This document shows positions 7,953 through 17,584 of a stretch of 64,000 nt of DNA, piece by piece. Source of the stretch: Acrocarpospora pleiomorpha. GTDB lineage: Bacteria; Actinomycetota; Actinomycetes; Streptosporangiales; Streptosporangiaceae. Each line of letters begins with the position of its first letter. Position 1 is the stretch's first letter. The DNA lies in NCBI RefSeq assembly GCF_009687885.1, contig NZ_BLAF01000037.1, positions 49,398 to 113,397 of the forward strand, given 5' to 3'. The notes under the pieces were generated by a model. That model did no database searches, was not told where the DNA came from, and saw only the letters and a program-made list of their open reading frames with translations. The translations under genes and the position numbers were made by a program.

Positions 7953-9167
7953 TCAGGCGCGGGTCCACCTCTGGTTGGCGGTGCCGGCGCAGTCCCAGAG
8001 TTGCAGGCGTGCGCCGGCGGCGGGGTTGACCTCGACGATGTCCACGCACCGGTTGGAGGCCGGGTTGATCAGGTCACCGGCGGCGGTGAGGGTGAAGCGC
8101 TGGGCGGAGGTGCCATTGCAGGTGTAGAGCTGGATCGGGGTGCCGTTGGCGGTTCCGGCGGCCGCGGCGTCCATGCACTTGCCCATCGCGCGGATCGTGC
8201 CGTCGCCGTTGATGGACCATTGCTGGGCGACGGTGCCGTTGCAGTCCCACATCTGCAGCCGGGCGGCGTCGACGGGGTTGGCGCTGGGAATGTCGATGCA
8301 GCGGCCGTTCAGGTTCGACTTCAGCGCGTTGCCGGTGCCGGGGTCGCTGGTCCAGCCGGAGACGCGGACGTAGTCGATCAGCATCGTCTGCGGGAACGTG
8401 GTGCTGGCGTTCGGGCTGCCCGGCCAGTTGCCGCCGACCGCCACGTTCAGGATCATGAAGAACGCGTGGTCGAAGACCCACTGGTTGCCGCGGATGCCGG
8501 CGGGCGTGACGCGGAAGTACTCCGAGCCGTCCAGGTACCAGATGATGAGGTTGGGAGACCAGTCGATCCGGTAGCTGTGGAAGGCGTCGGCGAGCGGCGC
8601 GCCGATCGTGCGGCTGCCGCCGACTCCGCTGCCGCCGGAGTAGCCGGGGCCGTGCACGGTGCCGTGGACGGTGTTGGGCGCGCTGCCGACGTTCTCCATG
8701 ATGTCGATCTCGCCGGTGTTGGGCCAGTTGTTGCCGCCGAGCGTCCAGAACGCCGGCCAGATGCCCTGGCCTCGGGGGATCTTGATGCTGGCCTCGAACC
8801 GGCCGTACGCCTGGCTGAACCGGTCGGCGGTCAGGATGCGGCCGGAGGTGTACTGGCAGGTTCCGTAGTGGCACTGGAGGTTGGACGGGTTCTCCCGGCG
8901 GGCGGTGATGGCCAGGTGGCCCTGCCCGTCGTGGGACACGTTGCGGGTGGAGTTGGTGTAGTACTGCAGCTCGTTGTTGCCCCAGCCGCCGCCACCGATG
9001 TCGAATTTCCACTTGGAGCCGTCGACGGAGGTGCCGGCGGCGCCGTTGAACTCGTCGGACCAGGTGACCGGGCCGATGGCGGCCTCGGCCGGGGTGAGGG
9101 CGACCAGGCCGCTGGCCAGGGTGACAAGCATGGCCGCGGCCGTGAGGAGGAGCCGGGGTTTGCGCAT
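7953..9167 (-). CDS. Secreted GH16 beta-glucanase (laminarinase-like) with ricin-B lectin domain
   Basis: Secreted enzyme of 404 residues, expected to hydrolyse beta-1,3(-1,4)-glucan. It has a signal peptide (about 1-30, AEA|A), a GH16 jelly-roll domain (about 31-265) with the catalytic motif GEIDIMENVG, and a C-terminal ricin-type beta-trefoil (about 270-404) with three QxW-like repeats (QQW, QRF, QRW) and the paired cysteine pattern of CBM13. The start is ATG at 9167, chosen because GGAGG lies six bases upstream; a Met ten codons earlier lacks a site. A 13-bp interrupted palindrome upstream may be its operator. Confidence 0.92.
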   Translation of the reverse strand: MRKPRLLLTAAAMLVTLASGLVALTPAEAAIGPVTWSDEFNGAAGTSVDGSKWKFDIGGGGWGNNELQYYTNSTRNVSHDGQGHLAITARRENPSNLQCHYGTCQYTSGRILTADRFSQAYGRFEASIKIPRGQGIWPAFWTLGGNNWPNTGEIDIMENVGSAPNTVHGTVHGPGYSGGSGVGGSRTIGAPLADAFHSYRIDWSPNLIIWYLDGSEYFRVTPAGIRGNQWVFDHAFFMILNVAVGGNWPGSPNASTTFPQTMLIDYVRVSGWTSDPGTGNALKSNLNGRCIDIPSANPVDAARLQMWDCNGTVAQQWSINGDGTIRAMGKCMDAAAAGTANGTPIQLYTCNGTSAQRFTLTAAGDLINPASNRCVDIVEVNPAAGARLQLWDCAGTANQRWTRA

Positions 9168-9263
9168 GGAGACCTCCGGTTTGGTCCATCCGGGCACGGA
9201 CCGTGGGGTGCTTTAGTGCTTAAATTAAGAGGATGTAACACTGCCGTCATAGGCGTTGTCAAT

Positions 9264-9276
9264 AGGAAGGTTTCCT
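9264..9276. promoter_or_regulatory. Candidate operator AGGAA-GGT-TTCCT upstream of GH16
   Basis: An inverted repeat of two 5-bp arms separated by 3 bp lies about 100 bp upstream of the GH16 start, in an AT-richer stretch. Its place before a secreted glycosidase suggests a carbohydrate-responsive operator, but the regulator is unknown and the assignment is only positional. Confidence 0.35.
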
Positions 9277-9300
9277 TTTAATTCGCGCTGTTCCCCGTGA

Positions 9301-10065
9301 TCACGGCACGATGTAGTCGCTGTCGCGGGCGTCCGTGATCGCCATGTGGCCCGGCGCGTGCCCGATCGCGAACCTGACGCCGCTGGCCATCGCCGCCGCC
9401 TGCGTCGTCACGCCGCACGCCCAGAACACCGGCACCTCACCCGGGCGTATCTCCACGGGATCCCCGAAGTCGGGCGCCTTCAGGTCGCGAATGCCCAGTT
9501 CCTCCGACTCGCCGACGTGGATGGGCGCGCCGTGCACCGCCGGATACCGCGACGTCACCCGTACGGCCATGGCGACCAGCGACGCCGGGACCGGCCGCAT
9601 CGACACCACCAGCGGCCCCGACAGCGCTCCCGCCGGGCGGCACGGAATTCCGGTCCGGTACATCGGCACGTTCGACCCCGCCTCCAGATGCCGGACGGGA
9701 ACGCCCGCCCGCACCAGCGCGTCCTCGAACGTGAAGCTGCAGCCGAACAGGAACGGCACCAGGTCGGCCCGCCAGAACGCGGTGACATCGGACAGCTCCG
9801 CCACCGGCACCCCGTTCTCGTACACGACATACCCCGGCAGATCCGTACGCAGGTCACCACGGAAGATCGACGTCTGGACGGCGCCCTCGTCCCCCACGTC
9901 CAGAACCGGGCAGGCGCGCGGGTTACGCTGCGCGAACAGCAGCAGGTCGTACGCATACGCCCGCGGCACCACAAGGAGGTTGGCCTGCGTCCACCCAGGA
10001 CACAACCCGGCGGTCGGCACCCGCAGACCACCCCGGAACCGGGCCCGCGCTTCATCCGGCGTCAT
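9301..10065 (-). CDS. YcsI/DUF1445 family protein (putative hydro-lyase / D-glutamate cyclase-like)
   Basis: Cytoplasmic protein of 254 residues in the UPF0317/DUF1445 family, annotated as putative hydro-lyases and related to mammalian D-glutamate cyclase. Family-like features include CPGWTQANLLVVP near the N-terminus, FLFGCSFTFEDAL in the centre, RPVP with following basic residues, and the C-terminal ending VFWACGVTTQAA then APGHMAITDARD. The ATG at 10065 is chosen over a longer form because GGAGGTGCG immediately precedes it and the length then matches the family. The substrate in actinomycetes is not established. Confidence 0.85.
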   Translation of the reverse strand: MTPDEARARFRGGLRVPTAGLCPGWTQANLLVVPRAYAYDLLLFAQRNPRACPVLDVGDEGAVQTSIFRGDLRTDLPGYVVYENGVPVAELSDVTAFWRADLVPFLFGCSFTFEDALVRAGVPVRHLEAGSNVPMYRTGIPCRPAGALSGPLVVSMRPVPASLVAMAVRVTSRYPAVHGAPIHVGESEELGIRDLKAPDFGDPVEIRPGEVPVFWACGVTTQAAAMASGVRFAIGHAPGHMAITDARDSDYIVP

Positions 10066-10174
10066 CGCACCTCCAGCCGCGTCCAGGCCTCCACATAACC
10101 CAGACATCAGCCAAAATAGCCGCCAGCCCCGTCGCGTAGGCTGCTCTATGGGGGTACTCACGGGGGTGAGTCAG

Positions 10175-10528
10175 ATGCAATACTTCCGCGTGTCCATCGA
10201 AGATCATCCTCCCTTCACGGTGGTCAAGGTCTGGGGAGAACTCGACATCGCGGTTGAAGCCGAGTTCAGGAAGCACGTCGAGGAGACCGTGGAACAGGAC
10301 CCGGCGCGGCTGCTGTTCGACCTCTCAGAGCTGCGCCTCATGGACAGCAGCGGCGTACGCGTGATCCTCGACGTCTACCGGCGGCTCGGCATGGGCGACC
10401 GGGTCGCGGTGTGCGGGCTCTCCCCCCGCATCGAGCGCTCGTTCTACCTGCTCGGAATCACCGGCCGCATGGGCGGGATGACCATCTACTCCACGCTGGA
10501 AAACGCTCTCACCGCTGTCCGCAGCTGA
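10175..10528 (+). CDS. Anti-sigma factor antagonist (STAS domain)
   Basis: 117-residue single STAS domain of the SpoIIAA/RsbV class. The conserved block LMDSSGVRVIL contains the serine that would be phosphorylated by a partner anti-sigma kinase; the unphosphorylated form binds the anti-sigma factor and frees its sigma factor. The start is ATG at 10175 with GGGGGTGAG four bases upstream; ATG 10148 and GTG 10166 are in-frame alternatives. No kinase or sigma gene is adjacent, though an RsbW-like ATPase is encoded at 24707 in the mobile element. It diverges from the YcsI gene and converges with glmS. Confidence 0.9.
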   Translation: MQYFRVSIEDHPPFTVVKVWGELDIAVEAEFRKHVEETVEQDPARLLFDLSELRLMDSSGVRVILDVYRRLGMGDRVAVCGLSPRIERSFYLLGITGRMGGMTIYSTLENALTAVRS

Positions 10529-10530
10529 AA

Positions 10531-10558
10531 GTCCGGTACGGCGAGTGCCGTACCGGAC
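10531..10558. terminator. Bidirectional terminator between STAS gene and glmS
   Basis: A perfect 12-bp stem GTCCGGTACGGC / GCCGTACCGGAC with the tetraloop GAGT sits between the convergent stops at 10528 and 10570. A pyrimidine-rich CTTTC follows on the minus strand. Confidence 0.85.
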
Positions 10559-10569
10559 CGCAAAGATGC

Positions 10570-12390
<1,821 letters not shown>

Positions 12391-12391
12391 G

Positions 12392-12655
12392 TCACCCTCC
12401 GTAGATAATTCGGCGGAGCTGTCGCGGGGACAGCTCCGGCGCCGTGACCCGCCGGGCCGGCAGCTCGGCGGCGATCCGGCGAAAGATCTCGTCGTTCGCC
12501 AGGCCGCGCGACCTGAGTTCGGCGTGCCGGCGGCGGACGTACTCCTCGACGGGCTCGCCGAAGTACGCCAGCACGTCGGCGACCACCCGCGCGGCTTCGC
12601 CCGGACCGAGCGGGGTGGTCCGGGTGAGGTGCGCGATCAGGTCATCATGCGGCAC
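12392..12655 (-). CDS. Small conserved-type hypothetical protein upstream of glmS
   Basis: 87-residue soluble protein, charged, mostly helical in appearance, with an Arg-rich C-terminal half (LSPRQLRRIIYGG). I do not recognise a domain. It ends one base before the glmS start codon, so it is very likely translated from the same message. The ATG at 12655 follows a purine-rich segment. It could be a small regulator or an accessory protein of amino-sugar metabolism, but nothing in the sequence shows this. Confidence 0.65.
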   Translation of the reverse strand: MPHDDLIAHLTRTTPLGPGEAARVVADVLAYFGEPVEEYVRRRHAELRSRGLANDEIFRRIAAELPARRVTAPELSPRQLRRIIYGG

Positions 12656-12695
12656 AGGACAGGACCTTACGGAGAGCGGGCTTCGTTTTCCAAGA

Positions 12696-12719
12696 ATCCT
12701 GCCCGAAATCGGGCAGGAT
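12696..12719. promoter_or_regulatory. Palindrome upstream of the glmS operon
   Basis: A perfect 11-bp inverted repeat, ATCCTGCCCGA / TCGGGCAGGAT with two bases between, lies about 40 bp upstream of the small gene heading the glmS operon. It may be an operator or part of a leader hairpin. Between 12720 and 12962 I see no gene; the stretch presumably holds the promoters of the divergent transcripts. Confidence 0.4.
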
Positions 12720-12962
12720 CACTCCGAAACTATACCGAGATGCGTCAGTCGGGGTCAGTTGACGGGTCGGGAGGGGTTCAGTCGGATTGCCGTGAATCCA
12801 GGGGCGTACCAGATGGGTGGCCAGCCGACTCCACACGGTCACGCCTCAATAGGATTTATCCGGATTTATGGGCATCCATTAACGCATCACGACAAGTCTG
12901 TGGGGTCCGGCTTGGAACCCCTCACGATGTGACAGATCGGGCCAGATCGGCAGACTAGGTGG

Positions 12963-14315
12963 GTGCTCGATCCCGTGTTGTCCCGCGAACTCGACTCCGT
13001 CCCCGATTACGATCGTTTCGCCACCGTGGATGAGGTCCACGACGGCCTCACCCGCCTGGCCGCCGCCCATCCTGACTCCGCCGTGATCCGGCGGGTGGGC
13101 ACCTCCCGGCTCGGGGATCCCATACTCTGCCTGACCGTCGGCGACGGCCCCCGCGACGTGGTCGTGGCCGCGGGCCCGCACCCGAACGAGCCGATCGGCG
13201 GCCTCACCGTCGTGCATCTGGCCGCCCGGCTCTGCGCGGAACCCGCCCTGCGCAGCTCCGCGACCTGGCACATCGTCGGCTGCCTGGACCCCGACGGCAC
13301 CCGCCTCAACGAGGGCTGGTTCGCCGGCCCCTTCACCAAAGCGCACTACGGCCGCCACTTCTACCGCCCCGCCGGCGACGAACAGGTCGAATGGACCTTC
13401 CCCTTCGCCTACAAACGCTCCTACTTCGACCGGGTCATGCCGGAAACGCTGGCGCTGATGCGCTTGATCGACGCCACCCGCCCCGCGTTCATGACCACCC
13501 TGCACAACGGCGAGCTCGGCGGCGTCTTCTACTACCTCTCCCGGCCCGAGCCCGAGCTGCAGGAGATCCTCACCGAACTTCCCGGCCGGTACGGCCTGCC
13601 CCTCCACGTCGGCGAACCCGAACACCCCGCCATCGCCCAGCTCGCCCCCGCGATCTTCCTCACCCCCCAGATGGAGCGCACGTACGACTACGCCGAGGCC
13701 CTCGGCCAGGACCCCACCGAGTTGATCACCGGCTCGGCCAGCGACACCTACGCCTCCCGGTACGGCACGCTCTGCCTGACCGCGGAGCTTCCGTACTGGA
13801 TGGACCCCGCCGCGGGCGACACCTCGCCGACCGACATCGTCTACGCCGACCTGATCCGCGCCCAGGCCGCCGACCTGCGCGACACGGTCACCGTCCTGGA
13901 CGAGACCCTCGCCGGAGTCTCCGCCGATCTGGCCACCAAATCCCCCTTCATCCGGGCCAGCCGCTTCTTCATCCCGATGCTCGCGGGCGTCGCCACCACC
14001 GACGAGCAGCGCGCCGCCGACCCGCTCTCCGACCGCCCCGCCACCGCCGCGGAACGCTCCTCCTGCCGTGACCTGGTGCACAGCTACCGGCTCAGGTTCG
14101 GCGGCATCCTGCTCCGCGCGCTGGACGGCGAGATCGCCATCGGCAACGCGACCCCCGCGATCCGGCACCACGCGCGCACGCTGTCGGAGACGTACGAGAA
14201 GTGGTGCGCGGACGCGGAGTCCCAGACCTCCGACCAGACGATCCCGATCAAACACCTGGTCGCCCTGCAGTACGGCGCGATCCTCGCGGGCGCGCACCAC
14301 GCGCTGCGAACCTGA
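12963..14315 (+). CDS. M14-family zinc carboxypeptidase
   Basis: 450-residue metallopeptidase-like protein. The zinc site is visible as H73-P-N-E76 in AAGPHPNEPIGG and a third histidine in MTTLHNGELGG near residue 180; a candidate catalytic glutamate follows in LCLTAELPYW near 272. No signal peptide is evident, so it is probably cytoplasmic. The start is GTG at 12963. The C-terminal 150 residues are helical and not part of the core M14 fold. The peptide substrate is unknown; succinylglutamate desuccinylase-like activity is an alternative within the clan. Confidence 0.8.
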   Translation: MLDPVLSRELDSVPDYDRFATVDEVHDGLTRLAAAHPDSAVIRRVGTSRLGDPILCLTVGDGPRDVVVAAGPHPNEPIGGLTVVHLAARLCAEPALRSSATWHIVGCLDPDGTRLNEGWFAGPFTKAHYGRHFYRPAGDEQVEWTFPFAYKRSYFDRVMPETLALMRLIDATRPAFMTTLHNGELGGVFYYLSRPEPELQEILTELPGRYGLPLHVGEPEHPAIAQLAPAIFLTPQMERTYDYAEALGQDPTELITGSASDTYASRYGTLCLTAELPYWMDPAAGDTSPTDIVYADLIRAQAADLRDTVTVLDETLAGVSADLATKSPFIRASRFFIPMLAGVATTDEQRAADPLSDRPATAAERSSCRDLVHSYRLRFGGILLRALDGEIAIGNATPAIRHHARTLSETYEKWCADAESQTSDQTIPIKHLVALQYGAILAGAHHALRT

Positions 14316-14362
14316 GGGGTAGCCCTCTAGGCGGCGCGGTCGCCGTCCGGCTCAATGGCGGA

Positions 14363-15176
14363 GTGACCCCGACGCTGGCTCCGGTGTGGACATGGCTGCG
14401 GCTGGACCTGCGCGGCCGGATACGAGCCCTGGTGCTACTGGGACTGCTGGTGGCCGTGGGCTCGGGCACGGTGATGGCGGCCGGGGCGGGGGCCAGGCGC
14501 GCCGACTCGGCGATGGATCGGCTCGGGTTGCCGGTGCCGGTCGGGCTTGGTGCGCGGTTCGCGCTGGAACCGGGGAGCCGGGGCAACGGTTACGCCGAAG
14601 GGGGCTGGGGCACCAGCGCTGGCTACCAGCGGCTCTTCTCCGACGATTTCTTCAAGTTCCACCAGATCCTGCTGGCCCTCCGCCCCGGAGCCGACCCCGG
14701 CGCCGTCACCCAGCGCCTCACCACCCAGTTCGAACCGCCACTGCTACCGCTCCAGCACACCCAGATCAGCAACATCCTGATCCTGCCACTGGCCTTCGGC
14801 TCCTTCCTGGCCCTCCTCGCCCTGGGCGTCAACGCCCACACCCTGGCTATCGGCATCCACCGCCGCCGCCACGCCATCGCCACCATGCGCGCCCTCGGCC
14901 TCACCCCCACGCCAATGCCGCCAAACGATCTTCACCCAGGCGACCACGGTCGCGACCATCGGTCTCCTCTTCGGACTCCCCCTCGGCCTGGCGCTGGGCC
15001 GCATCCTGTGGCGGGTGGTCACCGACATCACCCCCCTCTGGTACGCCCCACCCATCGCCCTGCCCACGACACTCCTCCTGATCCCCACCGTCCTCACCCT
15101 GGCCACCCTCCTGGCCATCCACCCCATCCGTCGCGTCACCCGCTACTTCGTCGGCACCTGCCTGCGCGCCGCCTAG
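14363..15176 (+). pseudogene. Degraded FtsX-type ABC permease
   Basis: The N-terminus (start GTG 14363) reads as a typical large FtsX/MacB permease: TWLRLDLRGRIRALVLLG and a first membrane segment. It then jumps from an early extracellular part straight to the conserved C-terminal membrane half (ISNILILPLAFGSFLALLAL, AIATMRALGLTP), so several hundred residues are missing. Near 14908-14914 the frame breaks: the conserved continuation (QTIFTQATTVATIGLLFGLP and the last two membrane segments, ending RYFVGTCLRAA at 15176) is in another frame. An internal deletion plus a frameshift make this a remnant. No ATPase partner remains. Confidence 0.82.
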
Positions 15177-15274
15177 TAGCGCACGCCGAAACGGGCGCTG
15201 CCCCCGCCGGTGCGCACGAGTGCGGCCAGAACGCGCTAAGGTTTCTCCGTAGCCCGGGTTCAGCCCGGATGCTC

Positions 15275-15346
15275 GCGGAAGTGGCTCAGTGGTAGAGCAT
15301 CACCTTGCCAAGGTGAGGGTCGCGGGTTCGAATCCCGTCTTCCGCT
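15275..15346 (+). tRNA. tRNA-Gly (GCC), copy 1
   Basis: Cloverleaf with acceptor GCGGAAG/CTTCCGC, D-arm GGCTCAGTGGTAGAGC, anticodon loop TTGCCAA (GCC) and T-loop GGTTCGAATCC. It is identical to the copy at 15499. CCA is not encoded. Confidence 0.97.
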
Positions 15347-15347
15347 C

Positions 15348-15418
15348 GGTGGAGTGGCCGAGAGGCGAGGCAGCGGCCTGCAAAGCCGCGTACACGGGTT
15401 CAAATCCCGTCTCCACCT
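15348..15418 (+). tRNA. tRNA-Cys (GCA)
   Basis: Acceptor GGTGGAG/CTCCACC, anticodon GCA in CCTGCAAAG, T-arm GGGTTCAAATCCC. It starts two bases after the first tRNA-Gly, so the two are surely co-transcribed. Confidence 0.96.
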
Positions 15419-15498
15419 CCAAGGTCGTCACGGAAACCCCGTGAAGTCCGCTAAAGTTAAGACCAGCGTCGCTGAGGGTCCACCCCTTCAACGACCAC

Positions 15499-15570
15499 GC
15501 GGAAGTGGCTCAGTGGTAGAGCATCACCTTGCCAAGGTGAGGGTCGCGGGTTCGAATCCCGTCTTCCGCT
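15499..15570 (+). tRNA. tRNA-Gly (GCC), copy 2
   Basis: Identical over its whole length to the tRNA-Gly at 15275 (anticodon GCC). It is separated from tRNA-Cys by 80 bp without coding features and from tRNA-Val by 10 bp. Confidence 0.97.
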
Positions 15571-15580
15571 CGCAGTTCCC

Positions 15581-15655
15581 GGACGATTAGCTCAGCGGGA
15601 GAGCGCTTCCCTGACACGGAAGAGGTCACTGGTTCAATCCCAGTATCGTCCACCA
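15581..15655 (+). tRNA. tRNA-Val (GAC), with encoded CCA; integration site of the mobile element
   Basis: Acceptor GGACGAT/ATCGTCC, anticodon GAC in CTGACAC, T-arm CTGGTTCAATCCCAG, discriminator A and an encoded CCA (15653-15655). The integrase gene of the adjoining element ends 90 bp downstream, so the 3' part of this tRNA is the probable attachment core (attL side). Confidence 0.96.
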
Positions 15656-15674
15656 TGTTTCAGCAGGTGAGCCA

Positions 15675-15703
15675 GGGTTCCGGAGTTTCTCCGGGACCCT
15701 TTT
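15675..15703 (+). terminator. Terminator of the tRNA operon at the element junction
   Basis: GGGTTCCGGAG and CTCCGGGACCC form an 11-bp stem with one G-T pair and loop TTT, followed by TTTTCGATCTTT. It ends the tRNA transcript and lies within the presumed attachment region of the integrated element. Confidence 0.8.
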
Positions 15704-15744
15704 CGATCTTTAGTTGATCTTTGGGAGCCAAACGGGGAGCCACC

Positions 15745-16935
15745 TCAGGCGGATTTTTGCTGAGGGTTGTCGCTAAAGATGATGTTCATGGTCTCGGCAC
15801 CCTTGGTGATCTCCGGTCTGAGCTGCAACCGGTAGACCGCTTCGGTAACGCGGGTGCCCGCGTGCCCGACGAGATCGGCGATGGTCTCGATGGACACGCC
15901 GTGGTCACTCATGATCGACACGAACGAGTGCCGGAGCTCCCGGGGAGTCCAGCCCGTCCCGATCCCCGCGTTCGTAGTGATCCGCTGGAAGGAGCGCCGC
16001 ACGTTCGCGGCGTCCATCGGCGTGCCCACTCGGGTGGCGAAGACCATGTTGTGGTCCTGCCACACCTTGCCCGCCTTGAGACGCCGCTTGGCCTGGCGGG
16101 TGTGGTGACGGCGTAACGCGTCGGCGGCCAGCGTGGGGATCTCCAGCGTCCGGCGTGACTTCTTGGTCTTGGTGTCACCGCCGACCCGCACCGAACGCCA
16201 CACGTAGATCGCGAACTTCTTGTGATCGAACCCCGCTTCGGCCACCGGTCGCCACACTTGGGCTTCCTCGACCCAGGCCACGACGTGATCCCAGCGCAGC
16301 GCGCGAGCTTCCTCCGTACGGACGCCCGTCATGACGCTGAGCACCACGTACGCGTGCAGCGATGACCTTTCCGCCGCATTCATGACGGCGGTTGCCTGAG
16401 CGAAGGTGAGTGCCTTGCTCGGGCGTCCGTCCGTACCCTTGGGGGTGGTGACCAGTTCAGCGACGTTTCTGAGCACCATGTCGCGGGCCTGAGCGTGCCG
16501 GATGGCGCGCTTGAGGATGGAGTGGATCCTTTGCAGGGTCGACGTGGACAGTTCCTCGGTCAGCCCATCAAGCCAATCGTCCACGACGTCGGCACGAAGC
16601 CGCTTGAGCTTCACCTTCCCAATCAGCGGGATGACGTGCTTGTGGGCGAGGATGGCGAGCGTCGTGATGGTTTTCGCGTCGTGTTCTTTGAGTCCTTTGG
16701 ACAGCCAGTCTTTGACCGCGTCCGCGACCGTGTAGTTCTCCGGGTTCTTGACGCCGGATTCCAGGTCCTTGACGGCCTCGATGAGCTTGTCTTTGACCTT
16801 GGTTATGGTCTTGGCCTTGCGCTTGATCCGGATGCGTCTGCCGTCGGGACCGAACCCCAGGGAGATGGCTCCGGTGAAGCCGTCTCCCTCGGGGTAGATG
16901 GTCCCTTCATGTTTGCCGATCATGATCTTTGCCAA
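15745..16935 (-). CDS. int: Tyrosine-type site-specific integrase
   Basis: 396-residue phage/ICE integrase. An N-terminal arm-binding region (MIGKHEGTIYPEGDGFTGAI) and a SAM-like core-binding domain (about 65-165) precede the catalytic domain (175-385). Catalytic residues can be placed at Arg206 (GVRTEEARAL), Arg335 (RELRHSF), His358 (LVGHAG) and the nucleophile Tyr368 (VYRLQL); the first His of the usual HxxR box is an Arg here, as in several actinobacterial integrases. The gene lies next to tRNA-Val, its probable target, and overlaps the small RHH gene by 29 bases. Confidence 0.95.
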   Translation of the reverse strand: MAKIMIGKHEGTIYPEGDGFTGAISLGFGPDGRRIRIKRKAKTITKVKDKLIEAVKDLESGVKNPENYTVADAVKDWLSKGLKEHDAKTITTLAILAHKHVIPLIGKVKLKRLRADVVDDWLDGLTEELSTSTLQRIHSILKRAIRHAQARDMVLRNVAELVTTPKGTDGRPSKALTFAQATAVMNAAERSSLHAYVVLSVMTGVRTEEARALRWDHVVAWVEEAQVWRPVAEAGFDHKKFAIYVWRSVRVGGDTKTKKSRRTLEIPTLAADALRRHHTRQAKRRLKAGKVWQDHNMVFATRVGTPMDAANVRRSFQRITTNAGIGTGWTPRELRHSFVSIMSDHGVSIETIADLVGHAGTRVTEAVYRLQLRPEITKGAETMNIIFSDNPQQKSA

Positions 16936-17092
16936 GTGATCCCTCCTCGTGGCGGTTGAGATATTCCTCGATCGCCTTCCTGATCACCCAGGACACGGCG
17001 CGCTCCTGCGATTCCGCGTAGCGGCCTAGGCGCTCCTTGAGAGCAGCCTCCACGCGTACAGGAGGGAGCATGGCGGTCTTGTCGCTCGTCAT
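16907..17092 (-). CDS. Ribbon-helix-helix DNA-binding protein
   Basis: 61-residue protein with a CopG/MetJ-like ribbon-helix-helix layout: beta strand VRVEAAL, helix KERLGRYAESQ, then ERAVSWVIRKAIEEYLNRHE. Such proteins in actinomycete elements regulate excision or integrase expression. The start ATG 17092 is chosen for its GGAAGGA eight bases upstream. Its 3' end overlaps int, so the two are co-expressed. An 8-bp-arm inverted repeat 120 bp upstream is a candidate operator. Confidence 0.78.
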   Translation of the reverse strand: MTSDKTAMLPPVRVEAALKERLGRYAESQERAVSWVIRKAIEEYLNRHEEGSLGKDHDRQT

Positions 17093-17211
17093 GGAGCGCA
17101 TCCTTCCAATGAACTCGACACCCTGCACAGTTGGCGCGTCGCGTCGTTGAAGTTCTCAAGGCGAGAAGCCGGGGACCTTCCCTCTGGTGAGTGGAGGGCG
17201 CGTCGCCAGCT

Positions 17212-17240
17212 TGTATAGCTATGTAATGCTTTGCTATACA
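17212..17240. promoter_or_regulatory. Inverted repeat TGTATAGC / GCTATACA between xis-like and RHH genes
   Basis: Two perfect 8-bp arms with a 13-bp spacer lie upstream of the RHH-int pair and just after the xis-like stop (17247). The site is AT-rich against its surroundings and suits an operator for the RHH protein or an excisionase arm site. Confidence 0.5.
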
Positions 17241-17246
17241 CGACTG

Positions 17247-17420
17247 TCAAGACCCCTTCGCTTCGAGGGAAGCGACGAAATCGGCGAGATGCTGATCAGT
17301 GATCCGGCGAAGCTTGCCGATCTTGATGCTGTTGAGCTGCCCCGTACGGAGCAGCGCGTATACCTTGTCGCGGCCGATGTTGAGGATCTCTGCTATCTGC
17401 TCGACGGTGTATGCCTGCAT
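17247..17420 (-). CDS. xis: Excisionase-like helix-turn-helix protein
   Basis: 57-residue MerR-like/excisionase HTH: YTVEQIAEILNIGRDKVYAL is the helix-turn-helix and the wing is SIKIGKLRRITDQHLADFVA. The HTH_17 form is usual for Xis of AICEs, next to int. The start ATG 17420 is preceded by GGAGGTGG. It lies between the traB-like gene and int in the usual order (tra, xis, int). Expected role: bends DNA at the att site and favours excision. Confidence 0.85.
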   Translation of the reverse strand: MQAYTVEQIAEILNIGRDKVYALLRTGQLNSIKIGKLRRITDQHLADFVASLEAKGS

Positions 17421-17486
17421 GAGGACACCACCTCCTTTTCCTCCCCTGGACAGAGCGCCCACCAATTTCGTCGATACTCACGCTGC

Positions 17487-17578
17487 GTGATTGTCTTCGT
17501 CTTTGTCTCCGTCTCCGCGTCCCGCCTACGTGCAGGCGCGCGCGTAGACGGAGACAAGTGGGAGACGAAGACAATCAC
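17487..17578. repeat. Long imperfect inverted repeat with GTCTYC hexamers between traB and xis
   Basis: The left arm (17487-17514) begins GTGATTGTCTTCGTC and the right arm (17546-17578) ends GACGAAGACAATCAC; both contain related hexamer runs (GTCTTC, GTCTTT, GTCTCC, GTCTCC on one side). About 30 bp separate them. It lies eight bases beyond the translocase stop. It could be a terminator, a transfer locus (clt) or an excision site. No T-run supports a simple terminator. Confidence 0.6.
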
Positions 17579-17584
17579 GCTGGG

